From CBDDKZ01 sp965230415 (lineage in GTDB: Bacteria; Bacteroidota; Bacteroidia; Cytophagales; JAAEPT01), in assembly GCA_965230415.1 (NCBI GenBank), contig CBDDKZ010000005.1, forward strand, positions 4,216,001 to 4,280,000: DNA of 64,000 nt. Reading direction: 5' to 3'. Within the stretch, counting starts at the first letter, position 1. Every line of letters begins with the position of its first letter. Shown here piece by piece: positions 54,132 to 62,085 of the stretch. Position numbers and translations under genes: made by a program. The notes beneath the pieces are model-generated. The model ran no database searches. It was not told the origin of the DNA and saw only the letters and a program-made list of their open reading frames with translations.

Positions 54132-55595
54132 TTAAGTTCCGCAAAATGTTCGGTAATTGTTGTCAAACCCTTCGGGTAGTTGCTCAAATTGCAATGTGTC
54201 TTGATGCTGTTGGTAAGGTTTTGAGAGCCGTTCCATCAATTCATTGAAAGGAGTGAGGTCACCTTCCACCGCATGTCCGAGGGCCTCTTCTACCCAATGG
54301 TTGCGTGGAATAAGGCTTGGATTGTATTTTTTCATCAGTGCCACATCGGGTTTCTGACGTGCTTCTCTTAAGTAAGTATCTTTCCACTTTTGTTTCCAGT
54401 CATTAAATGCAGCGGACTCAAATAAAGGGCCTCCCGCGTTTTTTTCTTCGGCTAAGGTCAGGAATACCTGCGTGTAATCTGCGCTGTTCTTTTCCATCAA
54501 CGCAAGCAGTTCATCTACCAGGGTTTTATCCTTTTCCTGAGCCTGCCAGATTCCAAGCTTCGCCAATTGCATGGTGTACCATCGCTCTTCAAAACGATCC
54601 CGGAATGCTTCGATGACGCCTTTTGCCAGGTCCACGGCCTTTTCTTGATTTTCAGCAATTAATGGTAACAAGGCATTGGCAAAAATGGCAATGTTCCACT
54701 GCGCAATATAAGGCTGATTTCCAAAAGCATAGCGACCTTGCGTGTCTATAGAGCTAAACACCGTTCCAGGCTTGTAGGTATTCATAAAAGCGCAGGGGCC
54801 ATAGTCAATGGTTTCACCGGCAATGCTCATGTTATCTGTATTCATCACACCGTGGATAAATCCTACTCGCATCCAATCGACAATTAAATCGATTTGCTTG
54901 TACATGACATGCTTTAGTAGTTCGAGGGCAGGATTTTCCAAAGCGGCCAGTTCGGGGTAGTGCCTTTCAATAGTGTAGGTCATGAGTGCTTTTAAATCTT
55001 CCGGAGCGCAAAAGTTACGCACGTATTCGAAGGTGCCCACACGAATATGGCTGGCTGCGATACGCGTCAGTACAGCGCCATCATACATTTCTTCACGCAC
55101 TACTTCTTCTCCTGTGCTTACGACACACAAGCTTCTGGTGGTAGGTATACCTAAGTGATACATAGCCTCGCTGATGAGGTATTCGCGGAGCATGGAATAA
55201 AGGGTAGCCCTGCCATCGCCACGTCGGGAGTAGGGGGTGGGTCCCGAACCTTTTAATTGAATGTCGAATCTTTTCCCCTCAGGGTTTAGGTGCTCACCCA
55301 ACAAGACCGCTCTGCCATCGCCCAATCGGTTAAAGTGACCAAATTGATGTCCTGCGTAGGCTTGTGCCAAAGGTGTAGCATTTGGTGGTAGCTCGTTTCC
55401 TGAGAAGTAAGAGGCGCTTTTTGCCAGATCTTCTGCCAAAAAGCCGAGGCCTAAGTCCGTTGCCAGTTGCTCATTAAAGCAAAGCATTTGAGGCTGCACC
55501 ACCGGAACGGGTGCCTGAAGGCTAAATAAGCCTTTTGGTAAGCTTGAATATGTGTTTTCCAAGTGCCAATTGTGCTTACTTTTGTCTGCGTGCAT
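54132..55595 (-). CDS. selO: SelO family protein adenylyltransferase (YdiU)
   Basis: A 487-residue pseudokinase-fold enzyme of the SelO/YdiU (UPF0061) family, which transfers AMP to Ser/Thr/Tyr residues and responds to oxidative stress. Signatures are YAGHQFGHFNRLGDGRA, the glycine-rich QLKGSGPTPYSRRGDGRATL, GIPTTRSLCVVSTGEEV, HGVMNTDNMSIAGETIDYGP (the metal-binding NTDN and DYG), and a C-terminal YRTFCGT close to the family's conserved end. Its length is close to the usual 480-520. It is the gene next to the transporter/intron wreckage at 55.7 kb. Confidence 0.95.
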   Translation of the reverse strand: MHADKSKHNWHLENTYSSLPKGLFSLQAPVPVVQPQMLCFNEQLATDLGLGFLAEDLAKSASYFSGNELPPNATPLAQAYAGHQFGHFNRLGDGRAVLLGEHLNPEGKRFDIQLKGSGPTPYSRRGDGRATLYSMLREYLISEAMYHLGIPTTRSLCVVSTGEEVVREEMYDGAVLTRIAASHIRVGTFEYVRNFCAPEDLKALMTYTIERHYPELAALENPALELLKHVMYKQIDLIVDWMRVGFIHGVMNTDNMSIAGETIDYGPCAFMNTYKPGTVFSSIDTQGRYAFGNQPYIAQWNIAIFANALLPLIAENQEKAVDLAKGVIEAFRDRFEERWYTMQLAKLGIWQAQEKDKTLVDELLALMEKNSADYTQVFLTLAEEKNAGGPLFESAAFNDWKQKWKDTYLREARQKPDVALMKKYNPSLIPRNHWVEEALGHAVEGDLTPFNELMERLSKPYQQHQDTLQFEQLPEGFDNNYRTFCGT

Positions 55596-55662
55596 TGTTG
55601 ATCTGATTTTGTTGTAAGGTAGTAGCCATAAACTTCAAAACACGAATTGTTTAGTGAATAGT

Positions 55663-55803
55663 TCACTTTATTTTCAATTGTGAAATTAACAGTCCCAAGA
55701 TAATCAATGTACCTGCAATAATATGAAAAGAAGAGGGTTCTTTTCCCAACAAAACGGCAATAATAGCTGTGAATAAAGGAACCGCGAACCCTGCCATACA
55801 GTT
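55663..55803 (-). pseudogene. C-terminal fragment of an EamA/DMT transporter
   Basis: On the minus strand 46 codons read MAGFAVPLFTAIIAVLLGKE, then a final helix GTLIILGLLISQLKIK and a stop. This is the last two helices of an EamA (drug/metabolite) exporter. The remaining about 250 residues are missing: at 55801 the sequence switches to a group II intron fragment. The gene was evidently cut off by the intron or a later deletion. Confidence 0.75.
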
Positions 55804-56227
55804 TTAATGAACGACTCCAAAGGCTATCTGAAGTATGGAATGGGTGGGTGAATAACTTTCGTCTGGCCAGTATCCATGCCAGGCTCAAGAAGCTTGACGA
55901 ATGGCTGAGGAACCGTTTACGCTACTGTATCTGGCATGATTGGAAGAAGCCTGAGAGAAAGCGTAAGCACCTTATTCGTCTTGGTTTAGACAAGAATAGG
56001 GCGTATGCCTCTAGCAGGACAAGGGGGGGGGGCAGTAGCCCAAAGTCCCATACTTGGCACTACTATTACCTTGTCAAGACTAAGAAGGAGAGGGCATGAA
56101 TCCATGTTCGACTATTGCCTGAAATTTCGTCCTCAGATTCAGTGAACCGCGTAGTACGAGACCCGTACGCTACGTGGTGTGAGAGGCGCACTCCGTCAGT
56201 TAATGCTGGTGGAGCCGCCTACTCGAT
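55801..56227 (+). mobile_element. 3' remnant of a group II intron (intron 1)
   Basis: It starts abruptly inside the coding part of the intron protein. Then follow the maturase C terminus, a domain V-like hairpin (GAACCGCGTAGTACGAG, then CCCGTACGCTACGTGGT) and domain VI ending GCCGCCTACTCGAT, an intron 3' end (AY). The 5' part, including the reverse-transcriptase domain, is lost. Directly at its last base begins the complete intron 2. Confidence 0.8.
55803..56145 (+). pseudogene. Maturase C-terminal fragment with frameshift in a G10 run
   Basis: The reading frame gives FNERLQRLSEVWNGWVNNFR, then KLKKLDEWLRNRL-type residues and KKPERKRKHLIRLGLDKNRA, the GIIM maturase domain of LtrA-like proteins. 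At a run of ten G (56023-56032) the frame slips: in another frame the expected end continues as AVAQSPILGTTITLSRLRRR and GHESMFDYCLKFRPQIQ to a stop at 56145. Without correction the frame runs to a false stop near 56099. The N-terminal about 330 residues are absent. Confidence 0.8.
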
Positions 56228-56749
56228 GTGTGCTGTGTAAGCTATAATAAAGATGGAGGAAGCCTGAATTGAGGCATGGCCCTCCGGTGAGGGTTTTTAG
56301 GAAAACTCACCAAACCACTTCTATGATGCATCTTTGGTAACGAAGGTGTATGAAGCGATAGAAGAAAAGGCTGTTTAAACGGTCAGGTAAGTATAGAAGA
56401 GATGAGTGTAAGCGAACCTTCCGATGAAGTGACGAAAAGGCCAGTTGTTGTCAAAACCCAGTCTATATCGAGAGACTGGGGAAGAGTATAGAGGGCACCT
56501 AATTACTGTCTATGCGGCAACCGTCATAAAGGGGGCATGACTTCTATACAGGCTTTATTGTGGAATCACAGGAAGCCTATGTGCTATGCGAAAAGGAAAC
56601 CACAAGCAGGAAGTATCTGTAAGTCAATTACTAAAGAGCATATAGGTGGCGTATGGAGCCGTAGTAGCGTGGAAACTCCCGTAATGGGAGTGGAGCAAAG
56701 GGCTTCAATTATGCAGTTTTTTTATTAATGACAACTTAGAAAGTTAAGG

Positions 56750-58003
56750 ATGATTTTTAAAGAAGAAACAAAGTCGATACCAATAACCAAAGAAATGGTA
56801 TGGGAATCCTACAAAAGAGTGAAAAGTAATGGAGGGAGTGCTGGAATAGACCAGCAGAGCCTGTCGGAATTTGACGGGGTACGTTCAAAGGAATTGTACA
56901 AGCTGTGGAATAGGATGGCATCAGGAAGTTACTTCGCCCCGTTGATAAAACGGGTAACCATTCCCAAATCAGGGGGTAGGACTCGCCCTTTGGGAATCCC
57001 GACTGTAAGCGACAGGATAGCGCAGCAAGTGGTAAAGACGTACCTTGAGCCAAGGTTAGAGGCGGTATTTGTGGAGAACTCCTACGGCTACCGTCCCAAC
57101 AGGAATGCACACACGGCGATACGAAAAGTACAACAGAATGTACGTCGGTATAGCTGGGTGGTAGATTTGGATATACAGGAATTCTTTGAGAATGTCAGCC
57201 ATGCTTTACTAATGAAAGCCCTGGAAAGACATGTTTCGGAGAAATGGGTACTGATGTACATTAAAAGATGGCTGGAAGCCCCAGTACAACTTGAAGATGG
57301 ATCAATTAAAGTATCCATGGGAAAGGGAACTCCTCAAGGAGGAGTTATCAGTCCCTTGCTGGCTAATCTATATATGCATTATTGTGTTGACAAATGGCTG
57401 GAGAAATACCATCCATCAGTAGATATGGTTCGGTATGCGGATGACCTTATCATTCATTGCAGAAGCCATCAGGAAGCAGTCAGGACACTTACAGACCTAC
57501 AAGATCGCCTTGAAAGTTGCGGCCTCAGAGCCCACCCGGAAAAGACGAAAATAGTGTACTGTAAAAAGGAAGGCAGAAACCTGAAAGGCTACCCTGTACA
57601 GTTTGATTTTCTCGGCTTCAGCTTCCAACCGATACGGCATAGGCTAAGAATAGGGGGAAGTTTCTTGCAGTTTGACTGCAAGATGAGCCGAAAGTCCAAG
57701 GTACGGATCACTCAGGAACTGCGAAAGCTTAATTTCCATAACAAGACCCAACGAGGAATACAGGATTTAGCAGTATTACTGAATCCAAAAATCCGAGGTT
57801 GGATACAATACTATGGGAAAATCAGTCGCAAGAGTTTAAATCCAGTGTTCTACTATCTTCATCATCGGCTGATCAGATGGGTATTGAACAAGTACAAAAG
57901 CTTCAAAGGAAGCAAGGTAAGGGCTGTCAAATGGCTCAGACGTGTAATAACTTCATACCCTAACCTGTTCTATCATTGGGAATTGGGATACAAATTGGTG
58001 TGA
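56750..58003 (+). CDS. ltrA: Group II intron reverse transcriptase/maturase
   Basis: A 417-residue intron-encoded protein. The reverse-transcriptase blocks are present: GGSAGIDQQSL (RT1), IPKSGGRTRPLGIPTVSDR (RT2-2a), VVDLDIQEFFENVSH (RT3), GTPQGGVISPLLANLYMH (RT4), and YADDLIIHC (YADD 229-232), followed by FLGFSFQP. The maturase domain X is the C-terminal KIRGWIQYYG and so on. There is no HNH endonuclease domain, so the intron probably uses a nicked or single-stranded target. It helps splicing and reverse-transcribes the intron. Confidence 0.95.
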   Translation: MIFKEETKSIPITKEMVWESYKRVKSNGGSAGIDQQSLSEFDGVRSKELYKLWNRMASGSYFAPLIKRVTIPKSGGRTRPLGIPTVSDRIAQQVVKTYLEPRLEAVFVENSYGYRPNRNAHTAIRKVQQNVRRYSWVVDLDIQEFFENVSHALLMKALERHVSEKWVLMYIKRWLEAPVQLEDGSIKVSMGKGTPQGGVISPLLANLYMHYCVDKWLEKYHPSVDMVRYADDLIIHCRSHQEAVRTLTDLQDRLESCGLRAHPEKTKIVYCKKEGRNLKGYPVQFDFLGFSFQPIRHRLRIGGSFLQFDCKMSRKSKVRITQELRKLNFHNKTQRGIQDLAVLLNPKIRGWIQYYGKISRKSLNPVFYYLHHRLIRWVLNKYKSFKGSKVRAVKWLRRVITSYPNLFYHWELGYKLV

Positions 58004-58035
58004 ATCATTACATACCAATAACGACTGCATAATAA

Positions 58036-58111
58036 GAGCCGTATGAGCCAAGAGGCTCATGTACGGTTCTGTGAGAGGTTTAGGGGTGAAATTCCCCTTT
58101 ACCTACTCGAC
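58036..58111 (+). ncRNA. Intron 2 domains V and VI
   Basis: Domain V is the 34-base hairpin GAGCCGTATGAGCC-AAGA-GGCTCATGTACGGTTC (58036-58069), with the conserved GAGCC start and bulge. Domain VI follows, with stem AGGGGTGAAATTCCCCT and the branch-point A in TTTACCTACTC. The same domain VI sequence is present alone at 45045-45089. Confidence 0.9.
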
Positions 58112-58122
58112 TGTAGGGAGTT

Positions 58123-58794
58123 TTATTTCAAAGCTTTCTCAAAAAAACGATTTAAGGGTAAGGCTACTTTATACTTCGATACTAATATTTCAATGATTGA
58201 ATCTTTTGTTAAATTATCCACTGGAAGCTTGAAAAACCAATAAAAGTCCTTGTTGGCAATTAAAGGCTGGAGAGTCTCTACTTCTTTAAAAACAGGAGGA
58301 AGACGTTTATGTTTATCTCCTTGAATTTCTCCAAAAATGCTCACAAAATCAGGGTTAGTGATAAGCGAGTTAAACTCGTCTATGTTTTCTTTAATGTGGG
58401 TACGAATAGCTAATAATTGTTCTTTATCGAGCATCTGAGCTCCAGAATATACTCTAATGTCCTTATGGCTTACCTGAATATAAAAGCCGGGAATGGTTTT
58501 ATTCTTTTTTCCTCCTGGCATTACCAGACTTCCCAATTGAGTTTTATAAGGTGTTTTATCCGTTCCAAACCGTATATCTCTATTTATTCTCATAATTGAG
58601 TATTTGTCGGATAAATCGGTGTCTGGATATAGGTCTTGAAGTGCCTGAACCAAATCAACTACAAATTTCTTAAAAGGATTCTTAACGGAACGCTCATATC
58701 TTTTACGGTTTTCGCTAAACCATTCTTTGTCGTTGTTTTTTTCAAGTTCTTCAAAAAAAGAACTGAAATCGTTGTCAAAGTATGCCATTACCAA
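58123..58794 (-). CDS. DUF2461 family protein
   Basis: A complete 223-residue DUF2461 (TIGR02453) protein: FFEELEKNNDKEWFSENRKRY, IMRINRDIRFGTDKTPYKTQ, MPGGKKNKTIPGFYIQVS, LPPVFKEVETL, and a C-terminal DFYWFFKLPVDNL. The function of the family is unknown. Its start codon overlaps the end of the next gene upstream (58788-59123) by 7 bp, so it is the last gene of the sigma-factor operon. Intron 2 ends 11 bp beyond its stop codon. It is a distant paralogue of the gene cut at the window's left edge. Confidence 0.9.
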   Translation of the reverse strand: MVMAYFDNDFSSFFEELEKNNDKEWFSENRKRYERSVKNPFKKFVVDLVQALQDLYPDTDLSDKYSIMRINRDIRFGTDKTPYKTQLGSLVMPGGKKNKTIPGFYIQVSHKDIRVYSGAQMLDKEQLLAIRTHIKENIDEFNSLITNPDFVSIFGEIQGDKHKRLPPVFKEVETLQPLIANKDFYWFFKLPVDNLTKDSIIEILVSKYKVALPLNRFFEKALK

Positions 58795-59123
58795 ATAGAG
58801 ATTAGGGTTAAAACAACTCCTGAAAATCCAAATACTGCGTGAATAATAATAGCTGATTTAGGACCGAGACTGTCTTTTTTGTGGTTGCTTACTAAATACA
58901 ATCCACCTACTGATGCCATAATCAGCATCCCGAAGGCAATCCATAATTTCAGTTCACTCATTGAGAAGGCTTTATAGCCCAAAAGCACAAGAACGACTAA
59001 TGCAACAATACCGTGAATGTTAGCTGCGGATAAAGGTGGTTTTTTGTTATTGAAAATGCTTACGGCTAAATATCCTCCTCCAAAAATGGCTAGAGCCACT
59101 ACTACGGTTAATAATATATTCAT
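58788..59123 (-). CDS. Small unknown membrane protein
   Basis: A 111-residue protein with four hydrophobic helices: VVVALAIFGGGYLAVSIF, GIVALVVLVLLGYKAF, LWIAFGMLIMASVGGLYL and a final IIIHAVFGFSGVVLTLIS, and a short basic loop (SNHKKDSLGPK). The histidines in helices 2 and 4 (NIHGIVA and IIHAVFGF) could bind heme, as in small cytochrome-like proteins, but this is a guess. It overlaps the DUF2461 gene by 7 bp. Confidence 0.6.
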   Translation of the reverse strand: MNILLTVVVALAIFGGGYLAVSIFNNKKPPLSAANIHGIVALVVLVLLGYKAFSMSELKLWIAFGMLIMASVGGLYLVSNHKKDSLGPKSAIIIHAVFGFSGVVLTLISIW

Positions 59124-59151
59124 TTGATTAATAAATTTTAGTTGAATAAAA

Positions 59152-59170
59152 GGAGGGCAATAAGCCCTCC
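59152..59170 (-). terminator. Terminator between the VOC and membrane-protein genes
   Basis: A perfect 7-bp GC-rich stem GGAGGGC/GCCCTCC with loop AATAA. On the minus strand it is followed by TTTTATTC, so it should limit read-through into the last two operon genes. Confidence 0.75.
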
Positions 59171-59181
59171 CATAATAGATG

Positions 59182-59553
59182 TTATTGAGCGGAGTGAAAC
59201 CCTATAAGATTACCCTCTGTGTCCATTGTCATAGCAATGTTTCCAAAGTCTCCTATATTGGTTTTAGGCATAACTACTTGTCCTCCCATAGAAGATACAC
59301 GTTCTAACACAGCATCTAACTTGCCATTTACATCAAAATAGATGGTAGCACCATCTGCCCCCGGTTTCTGTTGTGGGTTGGAACTAATAGAACCTGAAAC
59401 ACCACCCTCCTGGGGATTTGAAAAAAATGCCTGCTCGGAACCATCAGGACTCGGCATTTTCATCATTTCAATCTCCAAAACGGAACTATAAAACTTAATA
59501 GCTCTTTCAAAATCTGTTGATGGTAGATTAAACCAGTTGATTACATTTTTCAT
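59182..59553 (-). CDS. VOC-superfamily (glyoxalase-like) protein
   Basis: I use the ATG at 59553 (MKNVINWFNLPSTDFERAI), which starts directly with the first VOC strand. Two beta-alpha-beta-beta-beta units are visible: FERAIKFYSSVLEIEMMKM and QAFFSNPQEGG, then GATIYFDVNGKLDAVLERVSSMGGQVVMPKTNIGDFG and an end TMDTEGNLIGFHS. The metal ligands of glyoxalase I are not clearly conserved, so a binding or resistance role is as likely as catalysis. It follows the sigma-factor gene after about 90 bp. Confidence 0.8.
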   Translation of the reverse strand: MKNVINWFNLPSTDFERAIKFYSSVLEIEMMKMPSPDGSEQAFFSNPQEGGVSGSISSNPQQKPGADGATIYFDVNGKLDAVLERVSSMGGQVVMPKTNIGDFGNIAMTMDTEGNLIGFHSAQ

Positions 59554-59642
59554 TTCGAAAATTTTCAATTGTTAATACAGTAGTTAGACTGTTTAGCAAT
59601 CAAAAACGGACGAAAACACACGTAAGTAATTGATAATCAATA

Positions 59643-60446
59643 TTATGTTTTATTTTTGAGGGATTGTGATTTTGCCCAAGCTGGCGAATTTTCTAGTAGA
59701 TAGTTATGTAAATCTATTCCTTCTCCATTCAGTGGATCAACACCTCTGGCAAGGTGAAATCTTAGGTCTAAAAGCTCTTCAAAGTTTTTCTTTCTTGATT
59801 CTTTTACCATGGCAATTTTATTGATTTCTGCTTGAGTATCTTGTTCTGGGTTGAAGCGTTTGTTTAAGCCTGTACATTGATGGCAGATACCTTCTTTATT
59901 AATCAAAGCACACTTATTTTTAAAAATACGGGTCATATCTTTTCTTGAATCTGCAAGAGCGTGCTTCACTTTCCCTTCACTCATGTCTGTAATAAGCATA
60001 ATCTCATTTACCTTAAATCCATATACTTCTTTGAGAAGAAGGCAAATTTGCTTGGTAAGCGTAAGTGTTTTGTTCACACAAGTAAGACAATAATTGATGT
60101 GTTCCTTAATGACAAACTTACCATGTTCAGAAGTTTTGGCTACTTCAAATTTTCTCTGAAGCAAATCTTTGTTTTCCACGTGAGCATCTTTTACCAGCTC
60201 CATCCAATCTTCTCCCCACCTCTGTCGAGCCTTCAAAGAATCTTTAGCAAGGTTAGTAGCAATTGTAAATACCCAAGTTTTAAAAGAAGATTTTGCTTTG
60301 AAGGATTCGATTTTATCAAAGGATTTTATAAAAGTATCTTGAAAAATATCTTCCGTTTCTTGCTTGTGAGTAACCATTCGATAGATGAAAGATTTAAGCT
60401 CTGCTTCAAATGAGACAAATTCTTTTTTTAAGTTATTGATATCCAT
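59643..60446 (-). CDS. Sigma-70 family (ECF-like) RNA polymerase sigma factor
   Basis: A 267-residue protein. Region 2 is KSFIYRMVTHKQETEDIFQDTFIKSFDKIESFKAKSSFKTWVFTIATNLAKD, and region 4 is a helix-turn-helix around LLLKEVYGFKVNEIMLITDMSEGKVKHALADSRKD. After it comes an unusual tail of about 85 residues with a CxxC pair (GICHQC) and helical segments, perhaps a redox- or zinc-responsive control domain. It probably drives the operon VOC protein, membrane protein and DUF2461, though part of that is separated by a terminator. No anti-sigma gene is nearby. Confidence 0.8.
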   Translation of the reverse strand: MDINNLKKEFVSFEAELKSFIYRMVTHKQETEDIFQDTFIKSFDKIESFKAKSSFKTWVFTIATNLAKDSLKARQRWGEDWMELVKDAHVENKDLLQRKFEVAKTSEHGKFVIKEHINYCLTCVNKTLTLTKQICLLLKEVYGFKVNEIMLITDMSEGKVKHALADSRKDMTRIFKNKCALINKEGICHQCTGLNKRFNPEQDTQAEINKIAMVKESRKKNFEELLDLRFHLARGVDPLNGEGIDLHNYLLENSPAWAKSQSLKNKT

Positions 60447-60470
60447 GTTATCTATCTTTTTCGAATTGGC

Positions 60471-60674
60471 TACAACGCCGAAATAAAACTCGTAGGGCGC
60501 TTAACTACCAATATAGTTTCAATTTAAGACCAAGGCAAATTGCAAGGTGAACATTTTATTTATCCAACAACCATGGGCAATCCCGAAGTATTTCGGGACT
60601 GCCGATGCGTCAAACGACCACCGCCTTTTCCAGCGCACGGACTACCTATGGATTTTATTTAATGTTGTGGTGCG
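60471..60674 (-). repeat. Cassette-type element, copy A (complete)
   Basis: On the minus strand it begins GCACCACAACATTAAATAA inside the end of the TPR gene, then CCATAGG, a central palindrome CCCGAAATACTTCGGGA, a GTAGTTAAGCGCCCTACGAG hairpin side, and ends TTTTATTTCGGCGTTGTAGC. Its ends form a near inverted repeat (ACAAC-N-AATAAAA against TTTTATTTCGGCGTTGT). The same pattern is found at 61634-61790 and 62431-62707 and, truncated, at 44646-44750. Confidence 0.75.
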
Positions 60675-61545
60675 TCTCTGTTTGAGTTTTACAATGTTTT
60701 CTAGCTAAGATATCAACTTCATCATTAAATTCATTTTGGTATCCTAATCTATAGGCTTCTTGTAAAAGCTCACATGCTTCATCCTCTTTGTTTAGTTCAA
60801 AATAGAGTAATGCTTTGTTTTTAAATGCATATGAGTTTTCAGCATGTTTATCAATTGACTGTTCAAAGTAGTCGAGTGATTTGTCATACATTTTAAGTTT
60901 AAAGTATGCAAATCCTAAATTGTTTAAACCATAACTTAGTAGCATAGGGCTTTCTGAATTTAATAGGGACTTCTCGAGATCTTTAATTGCCAATTGATAT
61001 TTATTTAATTGGAGATAAATAAATCCACGATTTAAATAAAGTGTGCCTAGATTTGTTCCATTTTCGATAGCCTTTGAGTAATACTCTAGAGATTTCTTAT
61101 ATCTTTTATTGTCTTCATAGATCTTACCAATGTTAAACAATACTATAAAATTATTAGGGTCTAGTTTAAGCGCAGAATGGTAATCTTTTAATGCAGATTT
61201 AAAATCTTCTATTGATCTGTTAAAAGTGCCTCTTGAGTTATAGTTAACAATTGACGGCTCCTTCTCTATCATTTTGTCTAATAATAGAATAATGCGTGTG
61301 TCGTAGGATTTTAGCCTAGCCTTGGTTTCGGGATCTGAATATGGTAACTGTTTAGTCCTTTTTAAGGTAATAATTTTCTGTATATTCTCATTTGTTCGGT
61401 CATACTTTCCTTTTTGAACAAGTTTTTCGGAAATTACTACAAGGCTGTCAAGGTAAGCTAATGTGTTGTCATTACTTTTTTGATTGCTTTGAGCGAATGA
61501 CCTGATTGATAGTAACAAACACAATAGGAGTGTGATTTTATTCAT
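60655..61545 (-). CDS. Secreted TPR-repeat protein
   Basis: A 296-residue protein with a signal peptide (MNKITLLLCLLLSIRSFAQS) and about five tetratricopeptide repeats from 85 to 270 (SIEDFKSALKDYHSALKLDP, IGKIYEDNKRYKKSLEYYSKAIENG, ALLYFELNKEDEACELLQEAYRL). TPR proteins serve as binding scaffolds. The partner is unknown. The last codons (THHNIK and stop) are supplied by the first bases of repeat copy A, so the gene and the element form one unit. Confidence 0.85.
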   Translation of the reverse strand: MNKITLLLCLLLSIRSFAQSNQKSNDNTLAYLDSLVVISEKLVQKGKYDRTNENIQKIITLKRTKQLPYSDPETKARLKSYDTRIILLLDKMIEKEPSIVNYNSRGTFNRSIEDFKSALKDYHSALKLDPNNFIVLFNIGKIYEDNKRYKKSLEYYSKAIENGTNLGTLYLNRGFIYLQLNKYQLAIKDLEKSLLNSESPMLLSYGLNNLGFAYFKLKMYDKSLDYFEQSIDKHAENSYAFKNKALLYFELNKEDEACELLQEAYRLGYQNEFNDEVDILARKHCKTQTETHHNIK

Positions 61546-61633
61546 TTAAAAGATATTCTGTTTTAATATTTTGAGGTTAATAGATCAGTTGAAACTCAAA
61601 GTGTATTTTATGATTATTTTACTTTCTCAAAAT

Positions 61634-61790
61634 GCACCACAACGCCAAAATAAGATCCGTAGGGCGTCTAAATACCAATATACTTTATTCCCATGTTGCC
61701 GGAGTAACGGACGACCACAACCATTTCCTCCCGAATACTTTCAGGGCCACGGCCGTTCTATAGGCTCTGATTTCTTGTCAGGCTGCGTTA
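61634..61790 (-). repeat. Cassette-type element, copy B
   Basis: On the minus strand it begins at the HigA stop (CAAGAAATCAGAGCCTATAG), contains CCCTGAAAGTATTCGGG and GGTATTTAGACGCCCTACGG, and ends TTATTTTGGCGTTGTGGTGC. The plus-strand block TAAATACCAATATACTT with ATTCC after it is shared with copy C, and the CGCC/GTAGGGCG hairpin with copy A. Confidence 0.75.
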
Positions 61791-62074
61791 TTTATAGATT
61801 TAATTTCCTTCAGTTCTGCTTCTTTCTTTATACTAGTTTCTTCCAAATCAAAGTCATCCTGAAGTCCAAGCCAAAATTTAGCAGATGTTCCAAAGAACTT
61901 AGCGAAGCGGAGGGCTGTATCCGCTGTAATTCCACGCTTACCTTTAACTATTTCACTTATCCGTGTTTGCGGAATAAAGGTTTCTTTTGATAATCGATAA
62001 GCAGAGATATTCATAGGTTTCAAAAATTCTTCCAGTAGAATTTCTCCGGGGTGTATATTATCTAATCGTTCCAT
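61778..62074 (-). CDS. higA: HigA-family antitoxin with HTH
   Basis: A 98-residue antitoxin of the compact HigA (VapI-type) family: LDNIHPGEILLEEFLKPMNIS, RLSKETFIPQTRISEIVKGKRGITADTALRFAKFFGTSAKFWLGLQDDFDL. The helix-turn-helix covers about 25-60. It follows its toxin gene by 11 bp. The short tail (KEIKSINNAA) and stop merge into repeat copy B. It should bind the toxin and repress the operon. Confidence 0.9.
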   Translation of the reverse strand: MERLDNIHPGEILLEEFLKPMNISAYRLSKETFIPQTRISEIVKGKRGITADTALRFAKFFGTSAKFWLGLQDDFDLEETSIKKEAELKEIKSINNAA

Positions 62075-62085
62075 CGTTTAAAATA

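Larger units (their letters stand above)
56228..58111 (+). mobile_element. Complete group II intron (intron 2)
   Basis: A self-splicing ribozyme and retroelement of 1884 bp. The 5' end is GTGTG (56228), directly after the 3' end of intron 1. The 3' end is CCTACTCGAC (58111). Between them lie about 520 bp of RNA domains I-III (with AAACGGTCAGGTAAGTATAG and many stem regions), the reverse transcriptase gene in domain IV, and domains V-VI at 58036-58111. Its 3' flank is 11 bp beyond the stop codon of the DUF2461 gene, so no gene on that side is broken. Mobility seems possible. Confidence 0.85.

Noticed and set aside
55451..55888. 145-codon minus-strand frame across the selO start and the intron remnant
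   Set aside because: It mixes three unrelated pieces in a wrong frame (selO N terminus, EamA tail, intron), so it is accidental.
56537..56728. 63-residue plus-strand frame just before the maturase gene
   Set aside because: It lies in the structured RNA part of the group II intron and has no protein signature; treated as ribozyme sequence.
58123..58794. DUF2461 gene disrupted by intron 2
   Set aside because: The intron ends 11 bp beyond the stop codon, so the gene is intact.
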